64,000 nt of DNA, taken from positions 35,871 through 99,870 of the forward strand of contig NZ_AXBA01000026.1 in NCBI RefSeq assembly GCF_000473085.1. Reading direction: 5' to 3'. Shown piece after piece: positions 8,899 to 17,288 of this stretch. Positions within the stretch are counted from its first letter, which is position 1, and each line of letters begins with the position of its first letter. Made by a program: the position numbers and the translations under genes. Below the pieces are notes generated by a model. That model searched no databases and had not been told where the DNA came from. It saw only the letters and a program-made list of their open reading frames with translations. Source of the stretch: Azorhizobium doebereinerae UFLA1-100 (GTDB lineage: Bacteria > Pseudomonadota > Alphaproteobacteria > Rhizobiales > Xanthobacteraceae).

Positions 8899-10107
8899 AT
8901 GAACGGGTGCGTCGAGGGGCCGCTCAACGGCCTCACCATCGTCGAACTGTCATCGGGTGCGGGAGCGGCCTATGCGGGCCGCCTCCTGTCCACCCTGGGT
9001 GCGCTCACCGTGTTGATGGAGCCGCCGGAGGGCTCCGCCCTCCGGCGCAGGCCTCCCTTTCTTCCGCGGCCTGCCGGAGAGGGGGAGGATGTCAGCGCGC
9101 TCTTTGCCTACCTCTCCGCCGGCAAGTCCAGCGTCGTCTGCGACCCGCAGTCTCCGGCCGGACGCGCGAGCTTTCATCGCCTGCTGGAGACGGCGGACGC
9201 CTTCATCTGCGACGTGCCCTTGTCGCAGAGGGCGGCGATGGGCGTGGATGAGGCGAGTGTCCGCGCGAGGAATCCGGCGCTGACCTATGTGTCGGTTCTC
9301 CCGTTCGGGGCCAGCGGTCCGAACGCCGGATGGCGGGGCGAGGAGATCACGCTCATTCACGCCTCCGGCGAGGGCTTCCTCCTTCCCAACGGCCTGTCGG
9401 CCGAGATGTTTCCGGATCGGCCGCCGATCAAGATCCATGGCCATTTCGCGGAGATGCAGGGCGGCGTGGTGGCCGCGCTCGGCGCCCTGGCCGCGCTGCT
9501 GTCGAGGTCGGCGGCGCAGGGAGAGGCGGTGGACGTGTCGATCCAGGACGCGGCCCTGGCGGTCGGTGCGTTCGCCATCCAGCGGCTGGGCGACGGATCT
9601 CTTGAGCATCGGGTCACCCGCTCGTTCAAGTATGGCGGGGTGTTGGAGTGCGCCGACGGTTATGTCCAGTTGCTCACCCTGGAGGAGCGGCAGTGGACAG
9701 GGCTCGTCGAGCTGATGGGCCGGCCGGACTGGGCCACTGCCCCTGACCTTCAGGATCCGCTGGAGCGGGGCCGGCGCGGCGCGGAGATCAACGCCCGGAT
9801 ACGCGCCTGGAGCAAGGGCGAGACGACGGCGGACGTCGTCGCGCGGGCCCAGAAGCTGGGCGTGCCCATGGCCAAGTACAGCAGCCCGGCGGACGTGCTG
9901 GCCGGCGCGCACGAGCAGGCGCGGGGCCTGTTCCAGCGGGTGGATATCCCAGGCGCCACGCCTGCGCCCGTTCTCGTCGCGCCGTTTCACCTGGACGGAG
10001 CTTCCCTTCGATTGCGTGGTGGGCCTCCGGCCTTGGGCGAACATCAGGCCATCCTGCACATCACCAATCGAAGGGAGACCGCCGGCTTGGCGGTGGGCGC
10101 GCGATGA
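8899..10107 (+). CDS. Class III CoA-transferase-like subunit (catalytic Asp replaced by Glu)
   Basis: This is a 402-residue CaiB/BaiF-family protein. The N-terminal GLTIVELSSGAGAAYAGRLL block and overall length fit the family. At the position of the catalytic aspartate, counted back from the conserved G and ALL helix, it has E185 (HFAEMQGG) instead of Asp. The two other CoA-transferases in this region keep D164 and D167. It overlaps the next CoA-transferase gene by 4 nt (ATGA at 10104-10107), so equimolar translation is likely. One reading is a heteromeric CoA-transferase with a non-catalytic partner. The ribosome-binding site before ATG 8899 is weak (GGTGGCGG). Confidence 0.75.
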   Translation: MNGCVEGPLNGLTIVELSSGAGAAYAGRLLSTLGALTVLMEPPEGSALRRRPPFLPRPAGEGEDVSALFAYLSAGKSSVVCDPQSPAGRASFHRLLETADAFICDVPLSQRAAMGVDEASVRARNPALTYVSVLPFGASGPNAGWRGEEITLIHASGEGFLLPNGLSAEMFPDRPPIKIHGHFAEMQGGVVAALGALAALLSRSAAQGEAVDVSIQDAALAVGAFAIQRLGDGSLEHRVTRSFKYGGVLECADGYVQLLTLEERQWTGLVELMGRPDWATAPDLQDPLERGRRGAEINARIRAWSKGETTADVVARAQKLGVPMAKYSSPADVLAGAHEQARGLFQRVDIPGATPAPVLVAPFHLDGASLRLRGGPPALGEHQAILHITNRRETAGLAVGAR

Positions 10108-11294
10108 AACCGCTGGCTGGCCTCAGGATCGCGGACTTCACCGTCCACGCCGCCGGACCCTTCTGCACGCACATGCTGTCCCAGCTCGGGGCCGAGTGCA
10201 TCAAGATCGAGAGCAGCCTGCGGCCCGATATCTTCCGCAAGCCCCATCCCGTCTATGGGCGGATGGGCCCGGCGAGTTTCGACCAGGTTGCGTCGAACAA
10301 GCTCTCGGTTCGCATCAATCTGAAGGATCCGCGCGGGGTGGACCTTGCCAAGCGCCTGGTCTCCATCAGCGAGATGGCCGCCGAGAGCTTTCGGCCCGGC
10401 GTCATGGCGCGGCTTGGCCTCGGCTACGATGTCCTGTCGCAGGTCAAGCCTTCGCTGGTCATGCTTTCCGTCTCCTCCTCCGGCCAGACGGGGCCCGATT
10501 CTCACTTTGCGGGCTATGCGCCGCTGTTCGGGGCCTGGGGTGCTCTTGGCTTCCTGACGGGATATGCCGATGGCCCGCCTGTGGAGATGCGCCACGTGAT
10601 GGACCATTCGGTGGGCATGAACGCCGCCGTCGCCGCCTTAGCTGCGTTCTACCGGATGCGGGCCACGGGGCGGGGATGCCATGTCGATGTCAGCGCCCGC
10701 GAAGTGGCGTCCTCGCTCGCGGGGGAGGCCCTGCTGCTGGCGGCCGCGGGCGGCGCGCCGGCGCGCATGGGCAACCGGGACCTGCAAATGGCACCCCACG
10801 GCGTCTATGCGACATCGCAGGCGGACCGTTGGCTGACCATCGCAGTGCGGGAAGACGCCGAGTGGACGGCGCTGCTGGGCGTGATGGGCCGGAGGGAACT
10901 CGGCGATGACCCGCGGTTCCGGGACGCCGCATCCCGCCTGAAGCATGCGGCCGATCTGGATGTCGAGGTCGAGAGCTGGACGGGGACGCAGATCGCCGAG
11001 CCGGCTGTCGCGCGCTTGCAGGCGGCCGGCGTGCCGGCCTCGGTGTCGGCGACCACCGCTGACCTCACGCGTGACGTGCATCTGCGTGACCGCGGCGCCG
11101 TCGTGGATGTCGAGGACACCGACGGGAAGACCCGCGCGGCTCTGTCGGTTCCGATCCGCTTTTCCCAATCGGAGGCCGGTCTGGAGCGAGGCACGCCCCG
11201 ACTGGGCGAGGACGAGAATTATGTCTTTGGCGAACTGCTCGGCCTGTCGCGCGCGAAACGGGCGGAGCTGGCTGAAGCCCAGGTGATCCACTAG
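10104..11294 (+). CDS. Class III CoA-transferase (CaiB/BaiF family)
   Basis: This 396-residue CoA-transferase keeps the expected catalytic aspartate at D167 (VMDHSVGMN) and the N-terminal GLRIADFTVHAAGPF block. The start overlaps the stop of the previous CoA-transferase by 4 nt, a layout typical of subunits of one enzyme. It is followed after 17 nt by the mesaconyl-CoA-hydratase-like gene, as in itaconate and 3-hydroxypropionate-bicycle gene sets where a CaiB-type transferase feeds a hot-dog hydratase. It probably forms the CoA ester that the neighbouring hydratase uses. Confidence 0.82.
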   Translation: MKPLAGLRIADFTVHAAGPFCTHMLSQLGAECIKIESSLRPDIFRKPHPVYGRMGPASFDQVASNKLSVRINLKDPRGVDLAKRLVSISEMAAESFRPGVMARLGLGYDVLSQVKPSLVMLSVSSSGQTGPDSHFAGYAPLFGAWGALGFLTGYADGPPVEMRHVMDHSVGMNAAVAALAAFYRMRATGRGCHVDVSAREVASSLAGEALLLAAAGGAPARMGNRDLQMAPHGVYATSQADRWLTIAVREDAEWTALLGVMGRRELGDDPRFRDAASRLKHAADLDVEVESWTGTQIAEPAVARLQAAGVPASVSATTADLTRDVHLRDRGAVVDVEDTDGKTRAALSVPIRFSQSEAGLERGTPRLGEDENYVFGELLGLSRAKRAELAEAQVIH

Positions 11295-11311
11295 CAGGCA
11301 GGCGGGATGGC

Positions 11312-12184
11312 ATGAACCAGGTGATCGAGGCGTCGGGAACGGAAAGCTGGCAGGGATGGGTGGGCCGCCAGGAGACGGTCAGCGAACTGCTGTCGGCGGA
11401 GAAGGTGGCCGGCCTCGCCGCCACGCTCGATATCGGCATGTCTCCGGCGGCCGGCGACATGCTGCCGCCGGGCTGGCACTGGCTGTTCTTTAATCCGTTC
11501 GTGCCGCGCAGCGCCCTTGGCGTCGACGGCCATCCCAGGCGCGGCGGCTTTCTGCCGCCCGTGCCGCTGCCCCGGCGCATGTGGGCGGGCGGCCGCGTCT
11601 TCTACAGCCAGCCCTTGACCATCGGGAAGATCGCGACTCGGACCAGCACCATCTCGAAGGTGGAGGCGAAGTCCGGACGGGCCGGGCATCTCGTGTTCGT
11701 CACGGTGGTGCATCGCACGACCTGCTGCGACGTGGAGTGCATCGTCGAGGAGCAGGACATCGTCTATCGCGAGGCCGCCGCGCCCGGTGCGCCGGCACCC
11801 GCCCTGACGCCCGCGCCGGCGGGAGCGCAATGGCGCACGGTCGTGGAGCCGGATCCGGTTCTGCTGTTCCGCTACTCAGCGCTCACCTCCAACGGCCACC
11901 GCATCCACTATGACGGGGACTATGCCCGCCGGGAGGAGAATTATCCGGCCTTGGTGGTGCATGGGCCGCTGACGGCGACGCTGCTCCAGAACTTCGCAAG
12001 CGAGCTGCGGCCCGACGCCGACCTGACGCGCTTCGAGTTCCGCGGGGTGCATCCGCTTTTCGTCAACGCGTCCTTCACGCTGGAGGCCAAGCTTTCGGAA
12101 AATCCCGACGAGGCGCTCGAACTCTGGGCGAAAGGTCCACGCGACGAACTGGCGATGCGGGCGACTGCATTCTTCTCGCGTTAG
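11312..12184 (+). CDS. Mesaconyl-C4-CoA / itaconyl-CoA hydratase-like protein
   Basis: This 290-residue protein closely follows the mesaconyl-C4-CoA hydratase (Meh) and itaconyl-CoA hydratase (Ich) pattern. The block WHWLFFNPFVPRSALG starts at residue 55, and GGFLPPVPLPRRMWAGG and VEEQDIVYRE follow. The C-terminal half holds the hot-dog block with HYDGDYAR and YPALVVHGPL. The known enzymes add water to mesaconyl- or itaconyl-CoA to form citramalyl-CoA, which a CitE-type lyase then cleaves; such a lyase gene lies at 16494. The start has only a modest ribosome-binding site. This is the best clue to the chemistry of the region: hydration of an unsaturated dicarboxylyl-CoA or a close analogue. 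Confidence 0.8.
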   Translation: MNQVIEASGTESWQGWVGRQETVSELLSAEKVAGLAATLDIGMSPAAGDMLPPGWHWLFFNPFVPRSALGVDGHPRRGGFLPPVPLPRRMWAGGRVFYSQPLTIGKIATRTSTISKVEAKSGRAGHLVFVTVVHRTTCCDVECIVEEQDIVYREAAAPGAPAPALTPAPAGAQWRTVVEPDPVLLFRYSALTSNGHRIHYDGDYARREENYPALVVHGPLTATLLQNFASELRPDADLTRFEFRGVHPLFVNASFTLEAKLSENPDEALELWAKGPRDELAMRATAFFSR

Positions 12185-12257
12185 GAGGCAAGTCGAGGGA
12201 GCCCTGTAACAGACAGAAGCGTGGCCAACACGCCTGTTCATCGGAGAGGGAAAGCCA

Positions 12258-13091
12258 ATGAAGGTGTGTCACGCACCGGAAACGGTGGCGGTGCTGGAGA
12301 TCGCGAAGCCGGCGGTCGAGTTCAAGGGCGTGCGGAAGGTCTTCCAGTCCCGGAGCGGGCCGCTGGAAGTCCTGCGGGACTTCTCGCTTGTGGTGGCGGA
12401 GGGGGAGTTCCTTGCCGTGGTCGGGCCGAGCGGCAGCGGCAAATCCACGGTTCTGAACCTGCTCGCGGGGCTGGATATGCCAGACGAGGGGCATATTGCG
12501 TGCAACGGGGCGCCCGTTGACGGGGTGAACACCGAGATCGGCTATCTCACCCAGCACGACAGCCTGCTGCCCTGGCGAACGGTGGAGGAAAACGTCGCGG
12601 TACCGCTGGAGATCCGCGGCGTGGCCGTTTCCGAGCGAAGGGACAGGGTCCACGCGATGATCGCGAGCGTGGGCCTGAAAGGGTTCGAGCGCCATCATCC
12701 CCGCCAGCTTTCCGGCGGTATGCGCAAGCGCGCCATGCTCGCGCGCACCCTCATCTACAATCCGTCGACGATCCTCATGGACGAGCCGTTCGGCCCGCTC
12801 GACGCCCAGCTCAAGCTGGTGCTGCAGGCCGAGCTGATGCGGCTGTGGAGCGAATCCCGCAAGACGGTGGTGTTCGTGACGCATGACATCGTGGAGGCCA
12901 TCACCCTCGCTGATCGGGTGGTCGTACTGTCGCCCCGCCCGTCGCGGGTCAAGCTCGGCGAGCGGATCGCGATCGGGCGTCCGCGCAGCGTGCATGACGT
13001 CCGGTTCGCGCCCGCGTTCGAGGATCACTACCGCCGCCTCTGGGGGGCGATCGAGACCGACATCGGGAGACAGCCGCATGACCAGCAATGA
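12258..13091 (+). CDS. ABC transporter ATP-binding protein (nitrate/sulfonate/taurine type)
   Basis: This is a 277-residue ATPase with Walker A GPSGSGKST at residues 56-64, a Q-loop (LTQHDSLLPWRT), the signature LSGGMRKR, Walker B ILMDEPFGPLD and the switch histidine in VFVTHD. The sequence follows the SsuB/TauB/ThiZ branch. The ATG is preceded by GAGAGGGAAAG. It overlaps the permease gene by 14 nt and is followed by the Tat-exported binding protein at 13962, giving a complete importer. In this context it probably imports the pathway substrate or a related compound rather than a sulfonate; no sulfur-metabolism gene is nearby. Confidence 0.85.
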   Translation: MKVCHAPETVAVLEIAKPAVEFKGVRKVFQSRSGPLEVLRDFSLVVAEGEFLAVVGPSGSGKSTVLNLLAGLDMPDEGHIACNGAPVDGVNTEIGYLTQHDSLLPWRTVEENVAVPLEIRGVAVSERRDRVHAMIASVGLKGFERHHPRQLSGGMRKRAMLARTLIYNPSTILMDEPFGPLDAQLKLVLQAELMRLWSESRKTVVFVTHDIVEAITLADRVVVLSPRPSRVKLGERIAIGRPRSVHDVRFAPAFEDHYRRLWGAIETDIGRQPHDQQ

Positions 13092-13887
13092 TGTAGCCGC
13101 CCCCAGTCGCCGGCCGCGCGTCGGGATGGCAGCTTCCTCGTGGCGTGTCAGCAGGATCTGGGTCTACCGCCTGCTGTTCGCCGCGGCTTTCCTGGCCTTC
13201 TGGCAGTTTGCGTCCGGTCGGCTGGCTGATCCGTTCTGGATCAGCAGCCCAAGCGCCATCCTCGCGCGATTGAGCGAGTGGGTGCGCACGGGCACCTTGC
13301 AGTACAATCTGATGATCACGTTCAAGGAGACGATTTCCGGTTTCCTGATGGGGGCCACCGCCGGCGTGCTCGCGGCCTGCGTGGCGGGCGCCAACGATAC
13401 GATCCGCCGAACGGTCGATCCCTTCGTGACGGCGGTCTACGGCCTCCCGAAGGTGGCGCTGGCGCCGCTGTTCATCATGTGGTTCGGCATCGGCATGGCG
13501 CCGAAAATCGTTCTCGCGGCGGTCAGCGTGTTCTTCCTTGTGTTCTTCAGCACCCTGAGCGGCGTGCGGGAGGTCGATCACAAGATGGTGGAGGCGCTGC
13601 GGACCATGGGCGCCGACCGCCTGACCATCCAGCGCTGCGTCGTCCTTCCTGCGGCGATGCCCTGGATATTCACCGGCCTGAAGCTTGGATTGCCATACGG
13701 GTTCGTCGGCGCGGTGGCGGCGGAAATGATGGCGTCGAACGCCGGCATCGGATTCCTCACGCAGAACGCCGCGGGCCAGCTCGACACCGCCGGTGTGTTC
13801 GCCGCCCTGTTCGCGCTCATGGTGGTCACCTCCCTGCTCAATGAAGGGCTGGGGCGCCTTGAAGCCTGGATCTTCCGCTGGCGCTGA
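13078..13887 (+). CDS. ABC transporter permease (TauC/SsuC type)
   Basis: This is a 269-residue inner-membrane permease with about six hydrophobic segments. The BPD cytoplasmic loop is visible as EALRTMGADRLTIQRCVVLP, preceded by a GLPKVALAPLFIMWFGIG motif characteristic of the SsuC/TauC group. The ATG at 13078 overlaps the ATPase reading frame by 14 nt, so translation is coupled. It works with the ATPase at 12258 and the binding protein at 13962. Confidence 0.85.
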   Translation: MTSNDVAAPSRRPRVGMAASSWRVSRIWVYRLLFAAAFLAFWQFASGRLADPFWISSPSAILARLSEWVRTGTLQYNLMITFKETISGFLMGATAGVLAACVAGANDTIRRTVDPFVTAVYGLPKVALAPLFIMWFGIGMAPKIVLAAVSVFFLVFFSTLSGVREVDHKMVEALRTMGADRLTIQRCVVLPAAMPWIFTGLKLGLPYGFVGAVAAEMMASNAGIGFLTQNAAGQLDTAGVFAALFALMVVTSLLNEGLGRLEAWIFRWR

Positions 13888-13961
13888 GCCCTGAGCGGAG
13901 CGGCCGGGCGACTTCCGCCCTGTCGGCTGAAGAAACGCGAAACCAGAGAGGGAGGGTCGTT

Positions 13962-14993
13962 ATGATTTCTCGCAGGTCCTTGCTTCGCGGCATCGGGCAG
14001 GCCACGGCGGTTGCCGCTCTTCCGCCCTTCACCCGGTCCGCATCGGCCCAGGTCGCGAAAGGCATTCCCCTCACGATCGGCATCGGCGGTTATACGTTCG
14101 CCTACCTGCCGCTGCTCGTGGCCAAGTCCGCCAACATCCTGACCGAGGAGGGGCTCGATGTGTCGCTGGTCAATACCGGAAGCGGCACCAACACGCTCGC
14201 GGCCATGCTGGGCGGCAGCGTCGAGGTCAGCGGCCTGGTCATGAGTGATGTGATCCTGGCGGCCGCGAAAGGCCAGAAGATCCAGGCCTTCGCACCGCTG
14301 ATGTCCCAGTATGCCAGCGACGCGATCATCAGCGTGTCCGCGGCGAAGAAGGTGGGTATCGAACCCGGAATGCCGCTGAAGGAGCGGATGGCCCGCATGA
14401 AGGGGCTGGTGCTGGCGGTTTCGGGGCGCGGCAGCGGGATCGACAAGCTCTGGCGATACCTGCTGGCCCTCGGGGGGCTGGACCCGGATCGCGATGTCAC
14501 CCTGACGGTGGTCAAGCTCGACCAGATGTATTCCGCTCTCAAGTCCGGCCAGATCGACGGCTTCAATACCACCGCGCCGGCCAACAACCGGGCGGTGGAG
14601 GAGGGGCTGGCCGTATGGGTCGCGCGCCCATCGCAGGGCGAAGTGCCAGGGTTGGAGAACTTCCTCTACACCGCGCTATGTGCCCGTCCCGGCTACACTT
14701 CCGACAAGGCGGACATCGCCGGAAAGCTCACGCGGGCCCTGGCGCGTGCGTCGCGGATGATCCAGGACAATCCGCAGGAGGCGGGCCGCCTGATGCAGAA
14801 GGAGTTCTTCGCCCAGACGGATCTGCGCCTGATCGAGAGCGCTGTTGCGGATCAACGCAAGACGGCCGCGGTGCCTCCCACATTGAGCCGGCGGCAGTTC
14901 GACCAGAACCTGGAGTTCATGGCGCGCTTCGGCCATGACGTGGCGGGCGTGTCCTACCAGGACGTCATCGACCCGCGGCTGCTCGGCGTGTGA
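13962..14993 (+). CDS. ABC transporter substrate-binding protein with Tat signal (NMT1/SsuA type)
   Basis: This 343-residue periplasmic binding protein starts with a twin-arginine signal (MISRRSLLRG) and a cleavable hydrophobic stretch ending near ASA-Q. The mature part follows the SsuA/TauA/NMT1 pattern, with FAYLPLLVAKSANI near the start, where such proteins bind small carboxylates, sulfonates or heterocycles. It has a strong GAGAGGGAGGG ribosome-binding site. It is the last gene of the plus-strand run starting at 7653 and is followed by a perfect hairpin at 15049-15081. Confidence 0.83.
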   Translation: MISRRSLLRGIGQATAVAALPPFTRSASAQVAKGIPLTIGIGGYTFAYLPLLVAKSANILTEEGLDVSLVNTGSGTNTLAAMLGGSVEVSGLVMSDVILAAAKGQKIQAFAPLMSQYASDAIISVSAAKKVGIEPGMPLKERMARMKGLVLAVSGRGSGIDKLWRYLLALGGLDPDRDVTLTVVKLDQMYSALKSGQIDGFNTTAPANNRAVEEGLAVWVARPSQGEVPGLENFLYTALCARPGYTSDKADIAGKLTRALARASRMIQDNPQEAGRLMQKEFFAQTDLRLIESAVADQRKTAAVPPTLSRRQFDQNLEFMARFGHDVAGVSYQDVIDPRLLGV

Positions 14994-15048
14994 CCGGACC
15001 GTCGTGGACGGCGGCTGGCAGGCCGCCGCGCACGGCCAGCCGTCGACT

Positions 15049-15081
15049 GCGATCAGGCGCGGGCCAGCCGCGCCTGATCGC
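15049..15081. terminator. Bidirectional hairpin between convergent genes
   Basis: Perfect 13-bp arms GCGATCAGGCGCG (15049-15061) and their complement (15069-15081) enclose a 7-nt loop. The hairpin lies between the converging ends of the binding-protein gene (14993) and the isochorismatase-fold gene (15088). No T-run follows, so it may act with Rho or as a transcript 3' end. Confidence 0.7.
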
Positions 15082-15087
15082 GCCGGT

Positions 15088-15669
15088 TCACGAAGCGAAG
15101 TCCACCTCGTCGCTGGAGCGGATCGCCACGAAGCGCGCCATCGAGCGCAGGGCGTTCTCGTGCTCCTCCGCCGTCGCTCCGGCGCAGCAGTCCTCCAGCA
15201 CGATGCAGTCATAGTCCCGGTCATGCGCCTCGCGCGCGCCGGCGTGAACCACGCCGTTGGTCGAGACACCCGAGAGGACGAGGCGCGTGATCCCGCGCGC
15301 GCGCAGGGCTGGCTCCAGCGCCGTGCCGTAGAAGGGGCTCACCCGGTGCTTGACGAAATCGAAGTCCTCCGGGGCCGGCGAGAACTGCTCATGGACCTCG
15401 GTTCCCCAGGTGCCGAGCTTGAACAAGCCGTTGTCGCGCGCCTTCGAGAACACCGGGGAGGAAGGGGGGCAATCCCGATAGTCGGGGGCGAAGCCCACCC
15501 GGACATAGCCGATCAGCGCGCCGGCCGAACGTGCCCTGTCGATCGCCGCCCGGGTGCGTCCCATGACGTCGCGTGCCGCCATCTGCGGCACATAGGTCTT
15601 GGCACCGGCGCCATTCGCATGGACGAGGTCGTTCAGCATGTCCATGACAAGAAACATGGTGGACGTCAT
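15088..15669 (-). CDS. Isochorismatase-fold hydrolase lacking the catalytic cysteine
   Basis: This is a 193-residue alpha/beta hydrolase of the isochorismatase superfamily. The usual triad positions are D10 (VMDMLND), K107 (FVKHRVSPFYGT) and the residue six after G134 in the GVSTNGVV loop. That last position is V140, where cysteine amidohydrolases (nicotinamidase, N-carbamoylsarcosine amidase, RutB) have Cys. It may therefore act like the cysteine-less members that cleave enol ethers, or be altered. The gene overlaps the 3' end of the GntR regulator by 4 nt (15666-15669) and shares its transcript, so it belongs to the same regulated pathway. Confidence 0.8.
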   Translation of the reverse strand: MTSTMFLVMDMLNDLVHANGAGAKTYVPQMAARDVMGRTRAAIDRARSAGALIGYVRVGFAPDYRDCPPSSPVFSKARDNGLFKLGTWGTEVHEQFSPAPEDFDFVKHRVSPFYGTALEPALRARGITRLVLSGVSTNGVVHAGAREAHDRDYDCIVLEDCCAGATAEEHENALRSMARFVAIRSSDEVDFAS

Positions 15670-16358
15670 GATGGTACTTTCTCCTCCGCGGTTTCACTTT
15701 CTTGGGCGGCAGGAGCGGCGCGCGCACTGTCGAAGCACTGGCGGAACTCGTACCAGCCGGACTCGATATGGCGGCGCATGGTGAGCATGGCGCCGCCGGC
15801 ATCTCCCTCGATGAAATTCCGCAGCAGCTCCGCATGCTCCGCCGCGGCGCGCTGGGCGCGGCCCTCGACGCGATTGATGACATCGAACGGGTAGCGCGCC
15901 CACAGCACCTGCACGAAGTGCAGCGTCTGCGGGAGCTGGGCGAAGTCATAGATCCGGCGATGGAAGCGATAGTTGATGCCGCGCGCCGCGCTGCTGTCGC
16001 CCGCGTTCGCCGCCGCCTCGAACTGGTTGGCGATCTCCCTCAGCTCGGCGATCTCGTTCGATCCCAGATTGCGGGCGGCGCTTTCGACGAGCTGGGTTTC
16101 CAGCATGATGCGCAGCTTGAGGATCTCGGTCGACGCGCTGACGTCGAACGGGACCACGGTCGCGCCGCGATAGGAGTTGCTCTCGATGTAGCCCTCCGCC
16201 TCAAGGAGCTTCAGCGCCTCGCGGACCGGGGTGATCGAGGTGCGCAGCTCGTCGGCGATTTCCTGCTGCTTGAGGCGCGCGCCGCGCGGCAGGCGGCCCG
16301 AGATGATGCCTTCGCGCAGGAAGTCCGCAACCTGCTCTTCCTTTGTCCGGTATTCCAT
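15666..16358 (-). CDS. GntR-family regulator, FCD (FadR) subfamily; likely regulator of this region
   Basis: This 230-residue regulator has an N-terminal winged helix (about 1-75, with LKQQEIADELRTSITPVREALKLLEAEGYI) and a C-terminal FCD ligand domain (about 80-210) containing the histidine-rich NYRFHRRIY and EHAELLRNFIEGD helices that bind metal and effector. It is divergent from the CitE-like gene. The 135-nt gap holds a perfect 21-bp palindrome at 16460-16480, and four more copies of its core lie before other transcription units of the region. Autoregulation and regulon control are therefore inferred. Effectors of this subfamily are usually small carboxylic acids or acyl-CoAs, so a pathway intermediate is likely. 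The ribosome-binding site is weak. Confidence 0.87.
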   Translation of the reverse strand: MEYRTKEEQVADFLREGIISGRLPRGARLKQQEIADELRTSITPVREALKLLEAEGYIESNSYRGATVVPFDVSASTEILKLRIMLETQLVESAARNLGSNEIAELREIANQFEAAANAGDSSAARGINYRFHRRIYDFAQLPQTLHFVQVLWARYPFDVINRVEGRAQRAAAEHAELLRNFIEGDAGGAMLTMRRHIESGWYEFRQCFDSARAAPAAQESETAEEKVPS

Positions 16359-16459
16359 GGTCGTGCTTGGGTCGCCCGTTGCCGTTCCCGAGCCTTCCGG
16401 AGCGGAGGCTCATTGACGCAATGACATACCATATCGTTGCCCGGTGAAGAAGGAGAACA

Positions 16460-16480
16460 TATAATGCATGATGCATTATA
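16460..16480. promoter_or_regulatory. Perfect GntR-type operator between gntR and the lyase gene
   Basis: Two 10-bp arms around a central G at 16470 form a perfect 21-bp palindrome with core TGCATGATGCA at 16465-16475. It lies 14 nt upstream of the lyase ATG, close to or inside its leader, and 102 nt from the gntR start. This is the most symmetric of the five copies and probably the highest-affinity site. Confidence 0.8.
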
Positions 16481-16493
16481 ATTGAGGTAGATC

Positions 16494-17288
16494 ATGCGAA
16501 CCGCCCGTTCCATCCTGTTTGTCCCGGCCGACCGGCCGGAGCGCTTTGAGAAGGCCGCGGCCGCCGGCGCCGACGGCGTCATCCTCGATCTTGAAGACGC
16601 CGTCCCGTTCGAACGCAAGGATCCGGCGCGGGATGCCGTGATCGCCTGGCCCGGCAGCCGGCGCTGTATCCTCAGGATCAACCCATTTGGTACGCAATGG
16701 TTTTCCCGCGACCTCGAGATGGCGGCGCGGGCGGATATCCGGACGATCATGGTGCCTAAGGCCGATCCGGAAAGCCTCGCCGCTGTCCACGCCGTTCTGG
16801 GCGGCGAGGTCGGGTTGATCGCTTTGGTCGAGACCGTCGACGGCTACATGCGGTTGCGGGAGGTCTGCCGGCAGGCGGGCGTGGTGCGCCTTGCCTTCGG
16901 CAATCTGGATTTCGGGATGGATTCGGGCCTGGACGACGGCGCGCTCGACGGCGTGCGGGTGCAGATCGCGCTCGAATCGCGCTTTGCCGGGTTGGTTCCG
17001 CCGATCGACGGCGTGTGTGCGGCGCTCAAGGATGAGGATGCCATCGGCCGCGAGGCCCGGCTGGCGAAGGGCAGGGGATATGGGGGCAAGCTCTGCATCC
17101 ATCCCGCGCAGGTCGCCCCGGTCAATGCCGCATTCCTGCCGTCCGATGCCGATCTCGCCTGGGCGCGGCGGATCCTCGACGCCGTGGCGCAGGGCGGGGC
17201 AGGTGCGATCGCGGTGGATGGGAAAATGGTGGATCGGCCCGTGGTCGAGCGCGCGAGGGCCATCACAGCCGCCGGTGGTCAAAAATAA
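16494..17288 (+). CDS. HpcH/HpaI-family CoA-ester lyase (CitE / citramalyl-CoA lyase-like)
   Basis: This is a 264-residue TIM-barrel lyase of the CitE/malyl-CoA lyase family. The substrate-phosphate arginine block SILFVPADRPERFEKA is at the N-terminus, the Mg-binding DLEDAVPFERK begins near residue 31, and the second acidic ligand lies in the LAFGNLDFGMD block. KLCIHPAQVAPVN near the C-terminus is the family's conserved KxxIHPxQ motif. Such enzymes cleave malyl-, methylmalyl- or citramalyl-CoA to an acyl-CoA plus glyoxylate or pyruvate. TGAGGTAG precedes the start. With the hydratase at 11312 and the CoA-transferases it completes an activate-hydrate-cleave sequence. Its TAA stop (17286-17288) lies inside the next operator. 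Confidence 0.85.
   Translation: MRTARSILFVPADRPERFEKAAAAGADGVILDLEDAVPFERKDPARDAVIAWPGSRRCILRINPFGTQWFSRDLEMAARADIRTIMVPKADPESLAAVHAVLGGEVGLIALVETVDGYMRLREVCRQAGVVRLAFGNLDFGMDSGLDDGALDGVRVQIALESRFAGLVPPIDGVCAALKDEDAIGREARLAKGRGYGGKLCIHPAQVAPVNAAFLPSDADLAWARRILDAVAQGGAGAIAVDGKMVDRPVVERARAITAAGGQK

Noticed and set aside
12258..14993. Taurine or sulfonate uptake function for the TauABC-like importer
   Set aside because: No sulfonate monooxygenase or sulfur-metabolism gene accompanies it; the regulon context points to a carbon substrate.
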